A DNA stretch of 64,000 bases, taken from assembly GCA_000751295.2 (NCBI GenBank), contig CCMO02000001.1, positions 186,001 through 250,000 of the forward strand. The letters run 5' to 3'. The stretch comes from a bacterium YEK0313 (GTDB lineage: Bacteria; Pseudomonadota; Alphaproteobacteria; Rhizobiales; Phreatobacteraceae). Shown piece after piece: positions 12,221-21,183 of this stretch. The translations under genes and the position numbers were made by a program. The notes under the pieces were generated by a model. The model did not search any database and had not been told where the DNA came from. It saw only the letters and a program-made list of their open reading frames with translations. The number at the start of each line of letters is the position of its first letter. Within the stretch, counting starts at the first letter, position 1.

Positions 12221-13321
12221 TCAGCCTCCCAGACCCAGTTCGCGCACCAGCGCATCGAGACGGCCAAGCTTGTCGGTCTCGGCGGTGAAGCGGCCGCGCG
12301 CTTCCGCCGCGGCCTGCCGGGCCTTCGCCGTTTCACCGAGGACGGCATAGGAGCGTACGAGCCGCAGCCAGCCCTCGAAATCGCTGCCATCGGCGGCGAG
12401 CCGCGCGGCGAGCCCGTCGACCATCCCCCTGATGTCGGCCGGCGTCGGGCCGGCCGGCGCCCCATTGGGCGCCGCGGGCGCAGCAGCGACTGCCGGCGGC
12501 GTACCGCCGAGGCGGGTGATCTCGGCCCTGACGGTCGCCAGCCAGGGGGCGCCCGCAGGCGCCGCCTCGGCGAGCCGCGTCCAGATGGCGCGCGCCTCGT
12601 CCGGCCGGCCGGCCTGCTCGGCGGCAAGGCCGGAAAAATAGTTCGCCTTCGGATGCCCCGGCTCGCGCGCCAGGGCCCGCTCGAACCCGGCCCGCGCTTC
12701 CGCGCCGACCTGCCCCTGGGCCTGCAGCACGAGCGCCTCGGCAAGATCGGCCTCGCGGTCGGCCGTGGCGCCCAGCAGACGCAGCGCATTGGCGCGCGCC
12801 TTCACGGCATCGGCGCCGCGGCCGAGCCGGACATAGACGGGTGCGATCACCTCCCAGCCGCGGCCGTCCTCGGGATTGGCGGCAAGATGCGCCTCGACGC
12901 GGCCGATCAATGTCGCCAGGTCGCGATCGACGGGCGCCGGCTGCAGCCGGCCCGCCAGCGGCTGGCCGGGATAGTCGGGCCGGCCCCGGGCGCCGTAGAC
13001 CGCCACCGCGACGAGCGGCACCATGACAAGCGCGATCACCGCGGCGATCCGCCGGCGCTTCAGCGACGCATCCAAGCCCGGTCCTGCTTGGTCGGCGGCT
13101 GCGATCAGCCGCCGGGAGACCTCGAGGCGCGCAGCTTCCGCCTCCGCCGCTCCGATCAGGCCGGCCGCGCGGTCGCGGTCGAGCTCGGCCAGCTGGTCGC
13201 GATAGACGGCAAGGTCCGAGCCGGACCGGCGGGCCGCAGCCTCGCCTGAGCGGGCAAGCGGCACCAGGACCGCGAAAACCGCGGCGGCCGTCATCACCGC
13301 AAAAACCAACCAGACCGTCAT
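12221..13321 (-). CDS. ccmI: Cytochrome c biogenesis protein CcmI (CycH)
   Basis: Apocytochrome c chaperone of system I: an N-terminal membrane segment, a cytoplasmic loop with a YRDQLAELDRD-type helix, a second membrane helix near residues 93-112, and a periplasmic TPR-rich C-terminal part. The start is taken at 13321 (MTVWLVFAVMT), which places the first helix at the N-terminus as usual; an in-frame ATG at 13333 is close, and neither has a clear ribosome binding site. First gene of ccmI-E-F-H. In Rhizobium leguminosarum this operon (cycHJKL) affects both cytochrome c and iron uptake. Confidence 0.93.
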   Translation of the reverse strand: MTVWLVFAVMTAAAVFAVLVPLARSGEAAARRSGSDLAVYRDQLAELDRDRAAGLIGAAEAEAARLEVSRRLIAAADQAGPGLDASLKRRRIAAVIALVMVPLVAVAVYGARGRPDYPGQPLAGRLQPAPVDRDLATLIGRVEAHLAANPEDGRGWEVIAPVYVRLGRGADAVKARANALRLLGATADREADLAEALVLQAQGQVGAEARAGFERALAREPGHPKANYFSGLAAEQAGRPDEARAIWTRLAEAAPAGAPWLATVRAEITRLGGTPPAVAAAPAAPNGAPAGPTPADIRGMVDGLAARLAADGSDFEGWLRLVRSYAVLGETAKARQAAAEARGRFTAETDKLGRLDALVRELGLGG

Positions 13322-13495
13322 CGACCCATCCATGCCGCAGACATAAAGCGCGGCGCCGGTGGAGGCCACCGGACCATGCGTCGCGGTCGGACTTGCGCAA
13401 TAGACCAGCCGGGCATCGGCGACAATGACGGCGATCAAATGGCAATCATGCCCGGGCGGTCCGGGGCTGGCGCCGGCAGTCCGGCGGGAAAGGCT

Positions 13496-14947
13496 TCAGC
13501 GGCCGGGATTCCTGCCGCTCTGGATGGCGACATCGGCCGCCTTCTGCAGCAATTGCGCGTAGCTTGCACCGAAAATCCGCGCCGAAAACCGGATGCCGGC
13601 GTCGATCTGGGCGATCTTCAGCGCACGATCGACATCGGGAGCGCTGCGGATCGCCTCGAGGAGCTGGGTCAGCCGCGGGTCGAGATAGCCCTGGATCTCG
13701 CCGAAAACACGCACGGTGATCTCGTTGAGGGCGATCTCGGAGGCCGCATTGCGGCAGACGGTCAGGAGGTCGAGACGGTTCTCCACATCGGCCACCGCCT
13801 CCGGACTGATCGGCTCATGGGTCACGTCGTCGCGCTGCGGCGCCCGCAGCAGCCGCCGGATCTGGCCGGGCACGCCGTCGATCTCGGCCGAGAGCTGGCG
13901 CGCCAGCGTGCCGCGCATGCGGGCCAGACGTCGCTGCCAGGGCCCGTCGCCGGCGAGATTCATGTCGGTGCGCAGCGCGCGCGCCGCATCGTGGAAATCC
14001 TTCACGGCGGCGGCAACCAGCTGCGGCCGGTTGACCTTCAGGGCCGCAGCGGCGGCCACCAGCGCCCGCTCGGCATCGGCGAGCACCAGCTCGACGGCAT
14101 GGCGATAGGGATGGCTGGCGATCTTGACCGGATCGTCGCTTTCCGCCGCGGCCACCGCCAGACGGACGATCTGGTAGCGATGCACCAGGCGGGTTTGCAC
14201 CAGGGCCAGCGCGAAGGGCAGAAGCGAAGGCCGGCGGGCGGCGATCGGGTCGAGCAGTTGCCGGGCGTTGTCGAGCCCCTCGTCGGCGAAGTTCTTGATG
14301 TGGGCCGGCAGGCGGGCGGGCAGATGCACCAGCGCCCCGATATCGGGCAGCACGCGAATGATGTCGACTGCGTCCTCCAGCACGCGTTCGTCGCCGAGGT
14401 GCGCGGCAAGGCGCTTGCGCGCCGGTTCTCCACCTTCCGTCGCACCGAGCTTGGCCTCGATCGCCGGGATCATGACCGAAACGAACTTCGCGCAGTGATA
14501 GTTGACGGCCTCGGCGTCGCCGGCGGCACTGGCAGCGAGCACCGCCGCCTCGAAGACCTTGGTCTCGGCCGGCTTCAGATCGCGCCGGACCCAGGTCCAG
14601 ATCGCCTGGACCGAGCCGCGCATGATCCGGCCCCGGGTCTTCGCCTCCAGCCGCTCTTCGATCAGAAACGGCTCGAGCGGCCTGAACAGGAGGCGGGCCG
14701 CCTGCTCCGAGCGCGCCGCCGGCTCTTCCGGGTCGTCCGGATCGGCCGCCTCGCGCAGATCGGTGCGGAGCAGCGCCAGTACCATTTCCCCGCCCGGCAG
14801 ATCCTCGCCGCGCATCCGCGCCCGCTCGAATTCGGTCGCGAGCAGCGCCTTGGCCTCCATCGGCAGGGCGCCCAGATAGGCGCGCAGCCGCTCGCCCGGC
14901 GATGCGGGTGCCGTCTCTTGATCAGCCGCGGTCGCAAGCTCGGACAT
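13496..14947 (-). CDS. Conserved hypothetical protein between feuQ and ccmI
   Basis: A 483-residue soluble, mostly helical protein, rich in Ala, Leu and Arg, with no signal peptide, membrane segment or recognised catalytic motif. Codon use and third-position GC match neighbours, so it is a real gene. The ATG at 14947 is preferred over a TTG three codons upstream; no good ribosome binding site is visible for either. About 100 bp separate it from feuQ upstream and 174 bp from ccmI. I do not recognise the family. Confidence 0.8.
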   Translation of the reverse strand: MSELATAADQETAPASPGERLRAYLGALPMEAKALLATEFERARMRGEDLPGGEMVLALLRTDLREAADPDDPEEPAARSEQAARLLFRPLEPFLIEERLEAKTRGRIMRGSVQAIWTWVRRDLKPAETKVFEAAVLAASAAGDAEAVNYHCAKFVSVMIPAIEAKLGATEGGEPARKRLAAHLGDERVLEDAVDIIRVLPDIGALVHLPARLPAHIKNFADEGLDNARQLLDPIAARRPSLLPFALALVQTRLVHRYQIVRLAVAAAESDDPVKIASHPYRHAVELVLADAERALVAAAAALKVNRPQLVAAAVKDFHDAARALRTDMNLAGDGPWQRRLARMRGTLARQLSAEIDGVPGQIRRLLRAPQRDDVTHEPISPEAVADVENRLDLLTVCRNAASEIALNEITVRVFGEIQGYLDPRLTQLLEAIRSAPDVDRALKIAQIDAGIRFSARIFGASYAQLLQKAADVAIQSGRNPGR

Positions 14948-15044
14948 GGACGCCAAAGTTAGGCCCGGCGCGGTTAAGAATCGGTTGGCCGGCGGGTGTG
15001 CTCAGCGCCTATCTGACGTGCCACGTCACGGTCAATCGGCAGCC

Positions 15045-16430
15045 TCAGACGGTCGGCAGGCGCAGGATGGCGCGAAGCCCCCCGAGCGGCGCCGCATCCA
15101 GCATCAGCCGCCCGCCATAGAGGGCCGCGAGTTCCGAGGCGATGGAGAGGCCGAGCCCGGTGCCGGGCTTGGTCTCGTCGAGGCGCTTGCCACGCCGGCC
15201 GACGGCCTCGCGGTCGGCAGCCGACAGGCCGGGCCCGTCATCGTCGATGGTCACGGTGAAGAAGGCCCGGTCGGCGGCCGACATGGCAGCCTCCGGCCGC
15301 ACGGTGACGAGCACCCGCCGATCCGCCCATTTGCAGGCATTGTCGACGAGATTGCCGACCATTTCCTCCAGGTCATGGCGTTCGCCGCGGAAGGTCAGGC
15401 CCGCGGGCACGTCGGCAGTCACCTTCAGTTCGCGGTCGCGATGGATCTTCTCCATGGTGCGGGCGAGCCCGCCGACCACCTCCGCCACCGGCACCGTCGT
15501 GGTGGCGACCTGGACGCGCGCCGCGACACGCGCGCGCTCCAGGTGGTGGTTGACCTGATCGCGCATGATGCCGACCTGTTCGCCCACCTTCACCGCCAGC
15601 GGGTCGGCACGCCCCGCCGCCTCGTTCTGGATCACCGAGATCGGCGTCTTCAAGGCATGGGCGAGATTGCCGACATGGGTCCGCGCGCGCTCGACGATCT
15701 CCTTGTTGGTGTCGATGAGCGCGTTGACCTCGCGAGCGAGCGGCGCGATCTCGGCCGGGAACGTGCCTTCCAGGTGTTCCCTTTCGCCGGTCCGGATGGC
15801 GCTGAGGCCGCCGACCAGCCGCTTCAGCGGCGTCAGGCCGACGCGCACCTGCAGCAGCGCCGCCACGACCATGCCGATGCCGAGCAGGACCAGCGTGACG
15901 ATCAAGGTGAGGTTGAACTGGCTGACCGCGCCGGTGATCTCGTCGGCGTCGCCGGCCACCATGACGACGAATTCGCCGTCTTCGCCGAGCTCGATGGTGC
16001 GTTCCGCGGCCCGCAGCCGCTGCCCGGTCGGGCCGGCGACATAACCCTCGCGCGAGCGCGTCGGCCCTTCGGGGATCGGCCCCGGCCCGAGGCTCGGCAG
16101 CCGGCCCTCGAACAGCGAGCGCGAGGCGCGCACATCGCTGCGCCCGCCATCGACACGGGTGACCTGCCAGTACCAGCCCGATTGCGGCAGTTCGAACAGA
16201 GGCTCGCCGAGATTGGCGCCGATCTGGATCTGGGGATCGTCGGCGGCGCCCGCGACATCGGCGATCAGCAGCTTGACATAGACGCCGAGGCGCCGGTCGA
16301 AGCCGCGCTCGACCGCGTCGCGATTGACCTGCGCCAGCACGAGGCCGGTAATGGTCAGAAGCACGACCGCGAAGGTCAGAGCCAGGACGAACAGGCGCCG
16401 CGCGAGCGAGGGGGCGCGGACGGCGGGCAC
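15045..16430 (-). CDS. feuQ: FeuQ/PhoQ-like sensor histidine kinase
   Basis: A 461-residue membrane kinase with helices near 13-34 and 172-194, a periplasmic domain of about 135 residues between them, HAMP near 195-245, and a PhoQ-like HisKA box NLAHALKTPISVIQ with His258. The HATPase domain has NLVDNACKWA, DDGPGLS and GTGLGLSIA. It follows the regulator gene by 3 bp. FeuQ in rhizobia phosphorylates FeuP in response to envelope or osmotic conditions; in R. leguminosarum feuPQ lies beside cycHJKL, as here. The symbol rests on context plus the PhoQ-type HisKA. Confidence 0.88.
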   Translation of the reverse strand: MPAVRAPSLARRLFVLALTFAVVLLTITGLVLAQVNRDAVERGFDRRLGVYVKLLIADVAGAADDPQIQIGANLGEPLFELPQSGWYWQVTRVDGGRSDVRASRSLFEGRLPSLGPGPIPEGPTRSREGYVAGPTGQRLRAAERTIELGEDGEFVVMVAGDADEITGAVSQFNLTLIVTLVLLGIGMVVAALLQVRVGLTPLKRLVGGLSAIRTGEREHLEGTFPAEIAPLAREVNALIDTNKEIVERARTHVGNLAHALKTPISVIQNEAAGRADPLAVKVGEQVGIMRDQVNHHLERARVAARVQVATTTVPVAEVVGGLARTMEKIHRDRELKVTADVPAGLTFRGERHDLEEMVGNLVDNACKWADRRVLVTVRPEAAMSAADRAFFTVTIDDDGPGLSAADREAVGRRGKRLDETKPGTGLGLSIASELAALYGGRLMLDAAPLGGLRAILRLPTV

Positions 16431-16433
16431 CGG

Positions 16434-17102
16434 TCAGGCCGCCTCGGGCGGCTGGAGGATATAGCCGAGGCCGCGCACGGTCTGGATCACATCGACGCCC
16501 AGCTTCTTGCGCAGGCGCCCGATGAAGACCTCGATCGTATTGGAATCGCGATCGAAATCCTGATCGTAGATATGCTCGACGAGTTCCGTCCGCGACACCA
16601 CCTTGCCCTGCTGGTGCATGAGATAGGCCAGCAGGCGGTATTCGTGCGACGTGAGCTTGATCGGGTTGCCGTCCACGGTCACCCGGCCGGCGCGCGCATC
16701 GAGCCGCACCGGGCCGCAATTGAACTCGTTGGTCGCCTGGCCGGCCACGCGCCTGAGCAGCGCGCGCAGGCGCGCCAGCACCTCCTCCATGTGGAAGGGC
16801 TTGGCGACATAATCGTCGGCCCCGGCGTCGAACCCCTGCACCTTGTCTGACCAGCGGTCGCGGGCCGTCAGGATCAGCACCGGCATGGTCCGGCCGGACC
16901 GGCGCCACTGCTCCAGCACCGAGATGCCGTCCATCTTGGGCAGGCCGATATCAAGCACCACCGCGTCGTAGGGTTCGGAATCGCCGAGGTAGTAGCCCTC
17001 CTCCCCGTCGAAGGCGCGGTCGACGACATAGCCGGCGTCGGTCAGGGCGGTGAATATCTGCCGGTTGAGATCCGGATCGTCCTCGACGACGAGCAGTCGC
17101 AC
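16434..17102 (-). CDS. feuP: FeuP/PhoP-like response regulator
   Basis: A 222-residue OmpR-family regulator with receiver (VVEDD acidic pair, phospho-acceptor Asp51 in VVLDIGLP, Lys in VAKPFH) and winged-helix output domain (THR-rich recognition region then RLRKKLG and QTVRGLGYIL). The C-terminal sequence is PhoP-like. Transcribed directly ahead of the kinase gene, and probably with the small secreted protein gene upstream (41 bp gap). Confidence 0.92.
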   Translation of the reverse strand: MRLLVVEDDPDLNRQIFTALTDAGYVVDRAFDGEEGYYLGDSEPYDAVVLDIGLPKMDGISVLEQWRRSGRTMPVLILTARDRWSDKVQGFDAGADDYVAKPFHMEEVLARLRALLRRVAGQATNEFNCGPVRLDARAGRVTVDGNPIKLTSHEYRLLAYLMHQQGKVVSRTELVEHIYDQDFDRDSNTIEVFIGRLRKKLGVDVIQTVRGLGYILQPPEAA

Positions 17103-17143
17103 GCTTCAATTCCTTGTTCTGGCTCGCAGGCAGTGCCTGACAC

Positions 17144-17446
17144 CTACCGGGCCTGCAGAAGCTGGCCCGACGCGGCGTCGAAGCGCGCGCGCACGACCTT
17201 GCCATGCCGGTCGACGACTGTCAGCAGGTAGACGAGCTGTCCGCCCGAGGTCCGGCAGAGCCGGGCATTGACAACCTCGCCGCGATGCTCCGGTCGCAGG
17301 TTGCGCGCCGCCTGGGCAAGCGGCACCGCCTGGCTGCCGGCAATGGCCGCCCGCTGTTCCGCGGGCGTCAGGCAGCTCTGCGCAAGGGCCGGCGTCGACA
17401 CCAGGGCAAGCGCGAACATGACGGCGCAGATCTTGGGCAATGTCAT
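17144..17446 (-). CDS. Small secreted PepSY-like protein, candidate FeuN
   Basis: A 100-residue protein with an N-terminal signal peptide (MTLPKICAVMFALALVSTPALAQ) and a mature domain of about 75 residues containing a single Cys pair and a C-terminal YLLTVVDRHGKVVRARFDAASGQLL strand pattern, typical of PepSY-like folds. In Sinorhizobium a small periplasmic protein, FeuN, encoded just upstream of feuPQ, holds FeuQ in check. Position and export signal fit that role here; sequence identity with FeuN was not tested. An upstream in-frame ATG (17518) would bury the signal peptide, so 17446 is chosen. Confidence 0.75.
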   Translation of the reverse strand: MTLPKICAVMFALALVSTPALAQSCLTPAEQRAAIAGSQAVPLAQAARNLRPEHRGEVVNARLCRTSGGQLVYLLTVVDRHGKVVRARFDAASGQLLQAR

Positions 17447-17642
17447 GTGTCGAATGGACCATGGCGGAGGAGCGGGCAAGGTAGTCCCGCGGGCTGAACG
17501 GTCGATGAATGGCCGCACCAGGCGCCCTGCCGGCGGCCACGCTCAGGTCGGCTTGTTGTCCGACAAGGCCCCGTGTAGCTAGGAGGGCCTGCCGTCTTCG
17601 GCCCTCTCAGGGGACAGCGTCCAGCGCATCAGGAGTAGCGAC

Positions 17643-17888
17643 ATGAGCCATGTGCCGACCGACCTCGCCGCCGAATTTCCCGACGATGCCGACGCGATCG
17701 CCAAGCTCAAGGCGTCGAATGCCCATTTCGTCAAGGTCCTGGAAAGCCTTGCGGCGGTGAACCGCGAAATCGGCCGGATCGAGGCTGAGCTCGAGCCGAC
17801 CTCCGACGAGACGCTCGAGGATTTCAAGAAGCAGCGGCTTGCTTTCCTCGATGAGATCGGCGCGATGATCGCCGCGGCCCGAAGCTGA
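17643..17888 (+). CDS. YdcH family protein (DUF465)
   Basis: An 81-residue helical hairpin protein with no membrane segment. The pattern of two amphipathic helices with FKKQRLAFLDEI near the C-terminus is that of the YdcH family, widespread in Proteobacteria and of unknown function. CAGGAG lies 7-8 nt before the ATG. Divergent from the feuN-like gene. Confidence 0.85.
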   Translation: MSHVPTDLAAEFPDDADAIAKLKASNAHFVKVLESLAAVNREIGRIEAELEPTSDETLEDFKKQRLAFLDEIGAMIAAARS

Positions 17889-17909
17889 GCCGGAACGAAC
17901 GGCATGGTC

Positions 17910-18092
17910 TCAGGCCGCCGTTCCGGGCTGCGGACCGAGTGTCCAGCGCCGACCGGCGACGATCGAAAGCGCGGGTCCGCCATTGGCGGCCTTCAGCGCG
18001 GACGGGCTGCCGACGCGCACCAGGAAGGGCAAGGTCCATCCGGGCAGCGAGGCCGCCGGCTTGCCGAGGAGAATGACGGTTGAGGCGGTCAT
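17910..18092 (-). CDS. Hypothetical 60-residue protein
   Basis: A short frame starting MTASTVILLGKPAA with a GAGGA ribosome binding site 8 nt upstream, ending convergent to the YdcH gene (21 bp apart). No signal peptide, membrane helix or known motif. The good ribosome binding site and codon use favour a real gene, but the short length leaves doubt. Confidence 0.4.
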   Translation of the reverse strand: MTASTVILLGKPAASLPGWTLPFLVRVGSPSALKAANGGPALSIVAGRRWTLGPQPGTAA

Positions 18093-18335
18093 GACGCGAT
18101 CCTCAAGCAGCCGGCGATCACATTGACGACATCGCACCGTGAGACCGGATCTACGCCGGGCGAACGCGCGGCGCGTGGTTTGGTTGCAGGCACGGTCATG
18201 GAACCTCTCGCTGATGTGGAATGGGTCGCCGGCCGGGATGATCTGGTTCACGCCTGTCCGGTGGGCGGATGCGGCAACCGGATTGACAGACCCGCCGCGT
18301 TGCGGGCCTGATCGCCCCGGTTTCGAGGAGACGAC

Positions 18336-19073
18336 GTGCGGTTCCTGGTTCTTGCTCTGGCATTGATGCCTGCCAGCCCCGCCCTGGCTGTGATCGGCGG
18401 CACACCCCTGTCGTCATCCGACCCCGTCGCCAGCCAGACCGTGATGATTTCGGGCGGCAATGGCTTCTGCTCGGGCGCAGTCGTCGGCGAACGGCTGGTG
18501 CTGACCGCGGCCCATTGCGTCGAAGGCAGCCCGCGGCTCGCCGTCCTGGTGTTCGGACCGAACCGCCAGCCGATTCTCAACGAGATCACCGCCCGCACGA
18601 TCCATCCGGCCTATCGGCGCGCCGACTGGCAGAACCGGCGCACGGCGGTGGACCTCGCGGTGGTGCGCACGGCCGAACCGATCGGCCAAGGCCGCCGGAT
18701 CGCCGGCCTCAGCGCCGCGCCCCTGCCGGCGGCGGGCGCGACCATTCGCCTCGTCGGCTACGGGCCGGTCGCAGAGGGTGATGGCGCCAGCGCGGGCGTG
18801 CTGCGCGCAGCGGCCCTCACGGTCACCGGCCGGCCGTCGAGCTATCAGGTCCGGCTCACCGCGCCAGCCGGCGCGCGGCGCGGCGCCTGCACCGGCGATT
18901 CCGGCGGCCCCGTCTTTGCGACCGAAGCCGGCCAGCCGGTGGTTGCCGGCATCGTCAGCTGGAGCACCGGGCAAGGCACGGCCCGCTGCGGAACCCTGAC
19001 GGGGACCGTCCCCGTCGCCCCTCACCGCCGCTGGATCGAGGAGACGATTCAGGGTCTTGGAGCGCAACGATGA
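18336..19073 (+). CDS. Secreted trypsin-like serine protease (S1 family), first of a pair
   Basis: A 245-residue chymotrypsin-fold protease starting at GTG with a strong GAGGAG 5 nt upstream. A signal peptide of about 18 residues is followed by VIGGTPL, resembling the activated N-terminus of trypsins (IVGG). The catalytic triad is visible: His in TAAHC, Asp in VDLAVV, Ser in GDSGGP; paired cysteines suggest disulfides, so an extracytoplasmic protein. It overlaps the next protease gene by 4 bp (ATGA). Substrate unknown. Confidence 0.88.
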   Translation: MRFLVLALALMPASPALAVIGGTPLSSSDPVASQTVMISGGNGFCSGAVVGERLVLTAAHCVEGSPRLAVLVFGPNRQPILNEITARTIHPAYRRADWQNRRTAVDLAVVRTAEPIGQGRRIAGLSAAPLPAAGATIRLVGYGPVAEGDGASAGVLRAAALTVTGRPSSYQVRLTAPAGARRGACTGDSGGPVFATEAGQPVVAGIVSWSTGQGTARCGTLTGTVPVAPHRRWIEETIQGLGAQR

Positions 19074-19915
19074 ATCAGTTCATGAGGTCGATCAGCCTGG
19101 CGGGCATGGTTGCAGGCGCCGTGCTGGCGGCGAGCGCCCCGGCGCAGGCGATCATCGGCGGACGCGTCGTTCCGCCGTCCGATCCCCTCGCCCGCTCCTC
19201 CGTGCTGATCGTCACGGGCGATGCCAATGGCTGCACGGGTACGCTGGTCGGCCCCCGCAGCGTGTTGACCGCCTCGCATTGCGTGCGCGGCGCCCGGGTT
19301 GCGGTCGTCGCCTTCATCCGCGGCGGCCGGATCGTGGCGCTGACCCCGGTCCTCGCTGCCGCCGGCCATCCCGGTGTGCGCGGCCCGACCGGTGGCAATG
19401 CGCCGATCGATGTCGCTGTCCTCACCATCCGCGACCTGCCGCCGCCCGGCTTCGGGCCCGCCCGCGTCGGCGGGCGCGAGCCGCAGCAAGGTTCGCGCGT
19501 CACCATTGCCGGCTTCGGCCGGCCGCGGCTCGAAAGCATGCGCAGCGGCGGCGAATTGCGGCGCGTCGAACTCCCGGTCATCCAGCGTTCGCCTTCGGGC
19601 TATACTGCGCTCGGCGTGCCTGGCCTGTTCGAGACCGGCCGGGCACCATCCGCCTGCCAGGGCGATTCCGGCGGGCCGGCCTTGTCGGGCGGCCATGTCG
19701 TCGGTGTCGTCAGCCTGGTATCGGGCCCGACCGAAACGCGCGGCTGCGGCTTCCTGACGATCGCCATGCCCGTCGTCTCGATCGCGCCCTGGATCCGCGG
19801 CGCCATTGCCTCGGGCGAAAGCCGTGCTCCGGCCAATCCGCGTGTCGCGACCCTGCCGCCGCCCCGCGCGCCGGAGCGCGAAGGCTTGCCGCCCTGGGCG
19901 CGGCTCGACAAGTAA
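19070..19915 (+). CDS. Secreted trypsin-like serine protease (S1 family), second of a pair
   Basis: A 281-residue relative of the preceding protease: signal peptide to APAQA (about residue 27), then IIGGRVV, His in TASHC, Asp in IDVAVL and Ser in QGDSGGP. It carries a C-terminal Pro/Arg-rich tail of about 35 residues absent from the first copy. Start codon overlaps the stop of the first gene, so the pair is translationally coupled. The two probably arose by tandem duplication followed by strong divergence. Confidence 0.88.
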   Translation: MNQFMRSISLAGMVAGAVLAASAPAQAIIGGRVVPPSDPLARSSVLIVTGDANGCTGTLVGPRSVLTASHCVRGARVAVVAFIRGGRIVALTPVLAAAGHPGVRGPTGGNAPIDVAVLTIRDLPPPGFGPARVGGREPQQGSRVTIAGFGRPRLESMRSGGELRRVELPVIQRSPSGYTALGVPGLFETGRAPSACQGDSGGPALSGGHVVGVVSLVSGPTETRGCGFLTIAMPVVSIAPWIRGAIASGESRAPANPRVATLPPPRAPEREGLPPWARLDK

Positions 19916-19971
19916 CGGGTCGGATCCGGCCGCAACTTTCCGACCGTGCATTGTTCGTAGCAGCATCGGCA

Positions 19972-20005
19972 TGTCGATTCAAGGATTATTTTCCTTGGAT
20001 CGACA
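19972..20005. terminator. Hairpin between convergent genes
   Basis: A 14-bp stem with one U-G wobble (TGTCGATTCAAGGA, 19972-19985, with its complement at 19992-20005) and a 6-nt T-rich loop lies between the protease pair and the convergent TSUP permease. No T-run follows on either strand, so it is a likely bidirectional transcript-end hairpin rather than a classical intrinsic terminator. Confidence 0.5.
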
Positions 20006-20019
20006 CCGATCGGTGGGGC

Positions 20020-20745
20020 TCAATGGGTCCAGGCGGCCCAGAGCATGGCGAGCCCGGACAACAGCATCAGCCCATCAAGCATGAAGCGGAAATGCTCGGC
20101 ATCGATTGTCTGCACGAGACGCTTGGCCAGGAACGAGCCGGCCATCAGCGACGAGCCGGTGATGAGGCCCTTGACCACGATCTCGGCCGGCAGCGCCCCA
20201 AACTGGCGGAATGACAGCACCTTGGCGACGTAGATGGCGAGCGACCCGGCGGACTCCGTGCCAAGGAAAGCCCCACCCGTCAGCCCATAGGACATGAAGA
20301 CCGGCACCGAGATCGGTCCGGTCGCCACGACAATGCCGGTGAGATAGCCGATCAGTGCGCCGGCCACCACAAGATGCCACAGGCCGAAGCGGAGCCTGCG
20401 CGCGGCGAACCAGCGCCGGACCGGGATCATCGCGATGAGGAACAGGCCGATGGCAATGTCCGCGACACGCGCGGGGATGGCGACCAGCGTGCGGGCGCCG
20501 AGCGCCGCGGCCGGCGCGCCGGCCGCGGCATAGGCGGCAAAGGCACGCCAGTCGACCTCGCGCCACCAGGCGAGAATGCGCGAGACATTGGCGAGGATGG
20601 ACGCGACCGCCATGATCGGCACGGCTTCGAGCGGGCCGAAACTATAGGCGAGCACCGGTGCGAGCATGATGGTGGAGCCGGTGCCGATGACGCCGCTCAC
20701 CGTTCCGGCGACCAGTCCAACCGTGAGCACGAGAAGGTATTCCAT
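20020..20745 (-). CDS. TSUP (TauE/SafE) family membrane transporter
   Basis: A 241-residue protein with about seven or eight hydrophobic helices and the N-terminal glycine-rich motif GLVAGTVSGVIGTGSTIML typical of the TSUP family, whose members export or import sulfite, sulfoacetate and other organosulfur anions. GGAGGGG lies 8 nt before the chosen ATG at 20745; an upstream in-frame ATG at 20766 lacks one. No sulfur-metabolism gene is nearby, so the substrate is open. Confidence 0.85.
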   Translation of the reverse strand: MEYLLVLTVGLVAGTVSGVIGTGSTIMLAPVLAYSFGPLEAVPIMAVASILANVSRILAWWREVDWRAFAAYAAAGAPAAALGARTLVAIPARVADIAIGLFLIAMIPVRRWFAARRLRFGLWHLVVAGALIGYLTGIVVATGPISVPVFMSYGLTGGAFLGTESAGSLAIYVAKVLSFRQFGALPAEIVVKGLITGSSLMAGSFLAKRLVQTIDAEHFRFMLDGLMLLSGLAMLWAAWTH

Positions 20746-21183
20746 CCGTTGGCCCCTCCGGGGCAACCGTTGTCCGGTCGCCGCCAGAGTCGGTCAAGAC
20801 AGGCGCTGCCAGCGCGTTTCTGTCCTGCGCGCGAAGAGGCGATCGAAGGCCTCCCAAGACACCGGCCCCACCTTCCGCCTGCTATCGCGGGGCGCCCAGT
20901 CGAGCACGCCGGGCATGGTGGTGTTCGGCCTTGATCCGGGTCCGCGGCCGGCCACGTTCGGCATGATCCGGCCTGGCGACCCTTGAATTTCGGAACAAGT
21001 CTGGCTATATGCACCTTCGACGTTCCGGTTGAATGACTTGGCATGGCGCTGCCTCATGAGCGCCTTTGCTAACGACCTCTCCCTTCAAGACATCGATAAG
21101 ATCGCGTGTGACAGTCCGCGTGCTGGTCGAGGTCTGGCGCGAGGTTCGCACCGGCGGCACGAGCCGCGGGCGGCTCGGATGCC
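20746..21183. other. Intergenic stretch without a convincing gene
   Basis: Short frames exist on both strands but none has a ribosome binding site plus a protein-like composition. The composition is less regularly GC3-biased than in neighbouring genes. It leads into a decayed cold-shock-like sequence and a structured RNA candidate. Confidence 0.6.

Noticed and set aside
18123..18311. A 62-codon plus-strand frame ahead of the first trypsin gene
   Set aside because: No ribosome binding site; it occupies the region expected to hold divergent promoters.
20794..21057. An 87-codon frame on the minus strand in the gap after the TSUP gene
   Set aside because: No ribosome binding site, and the composition is unlike neighbouring proteins; judged chance.
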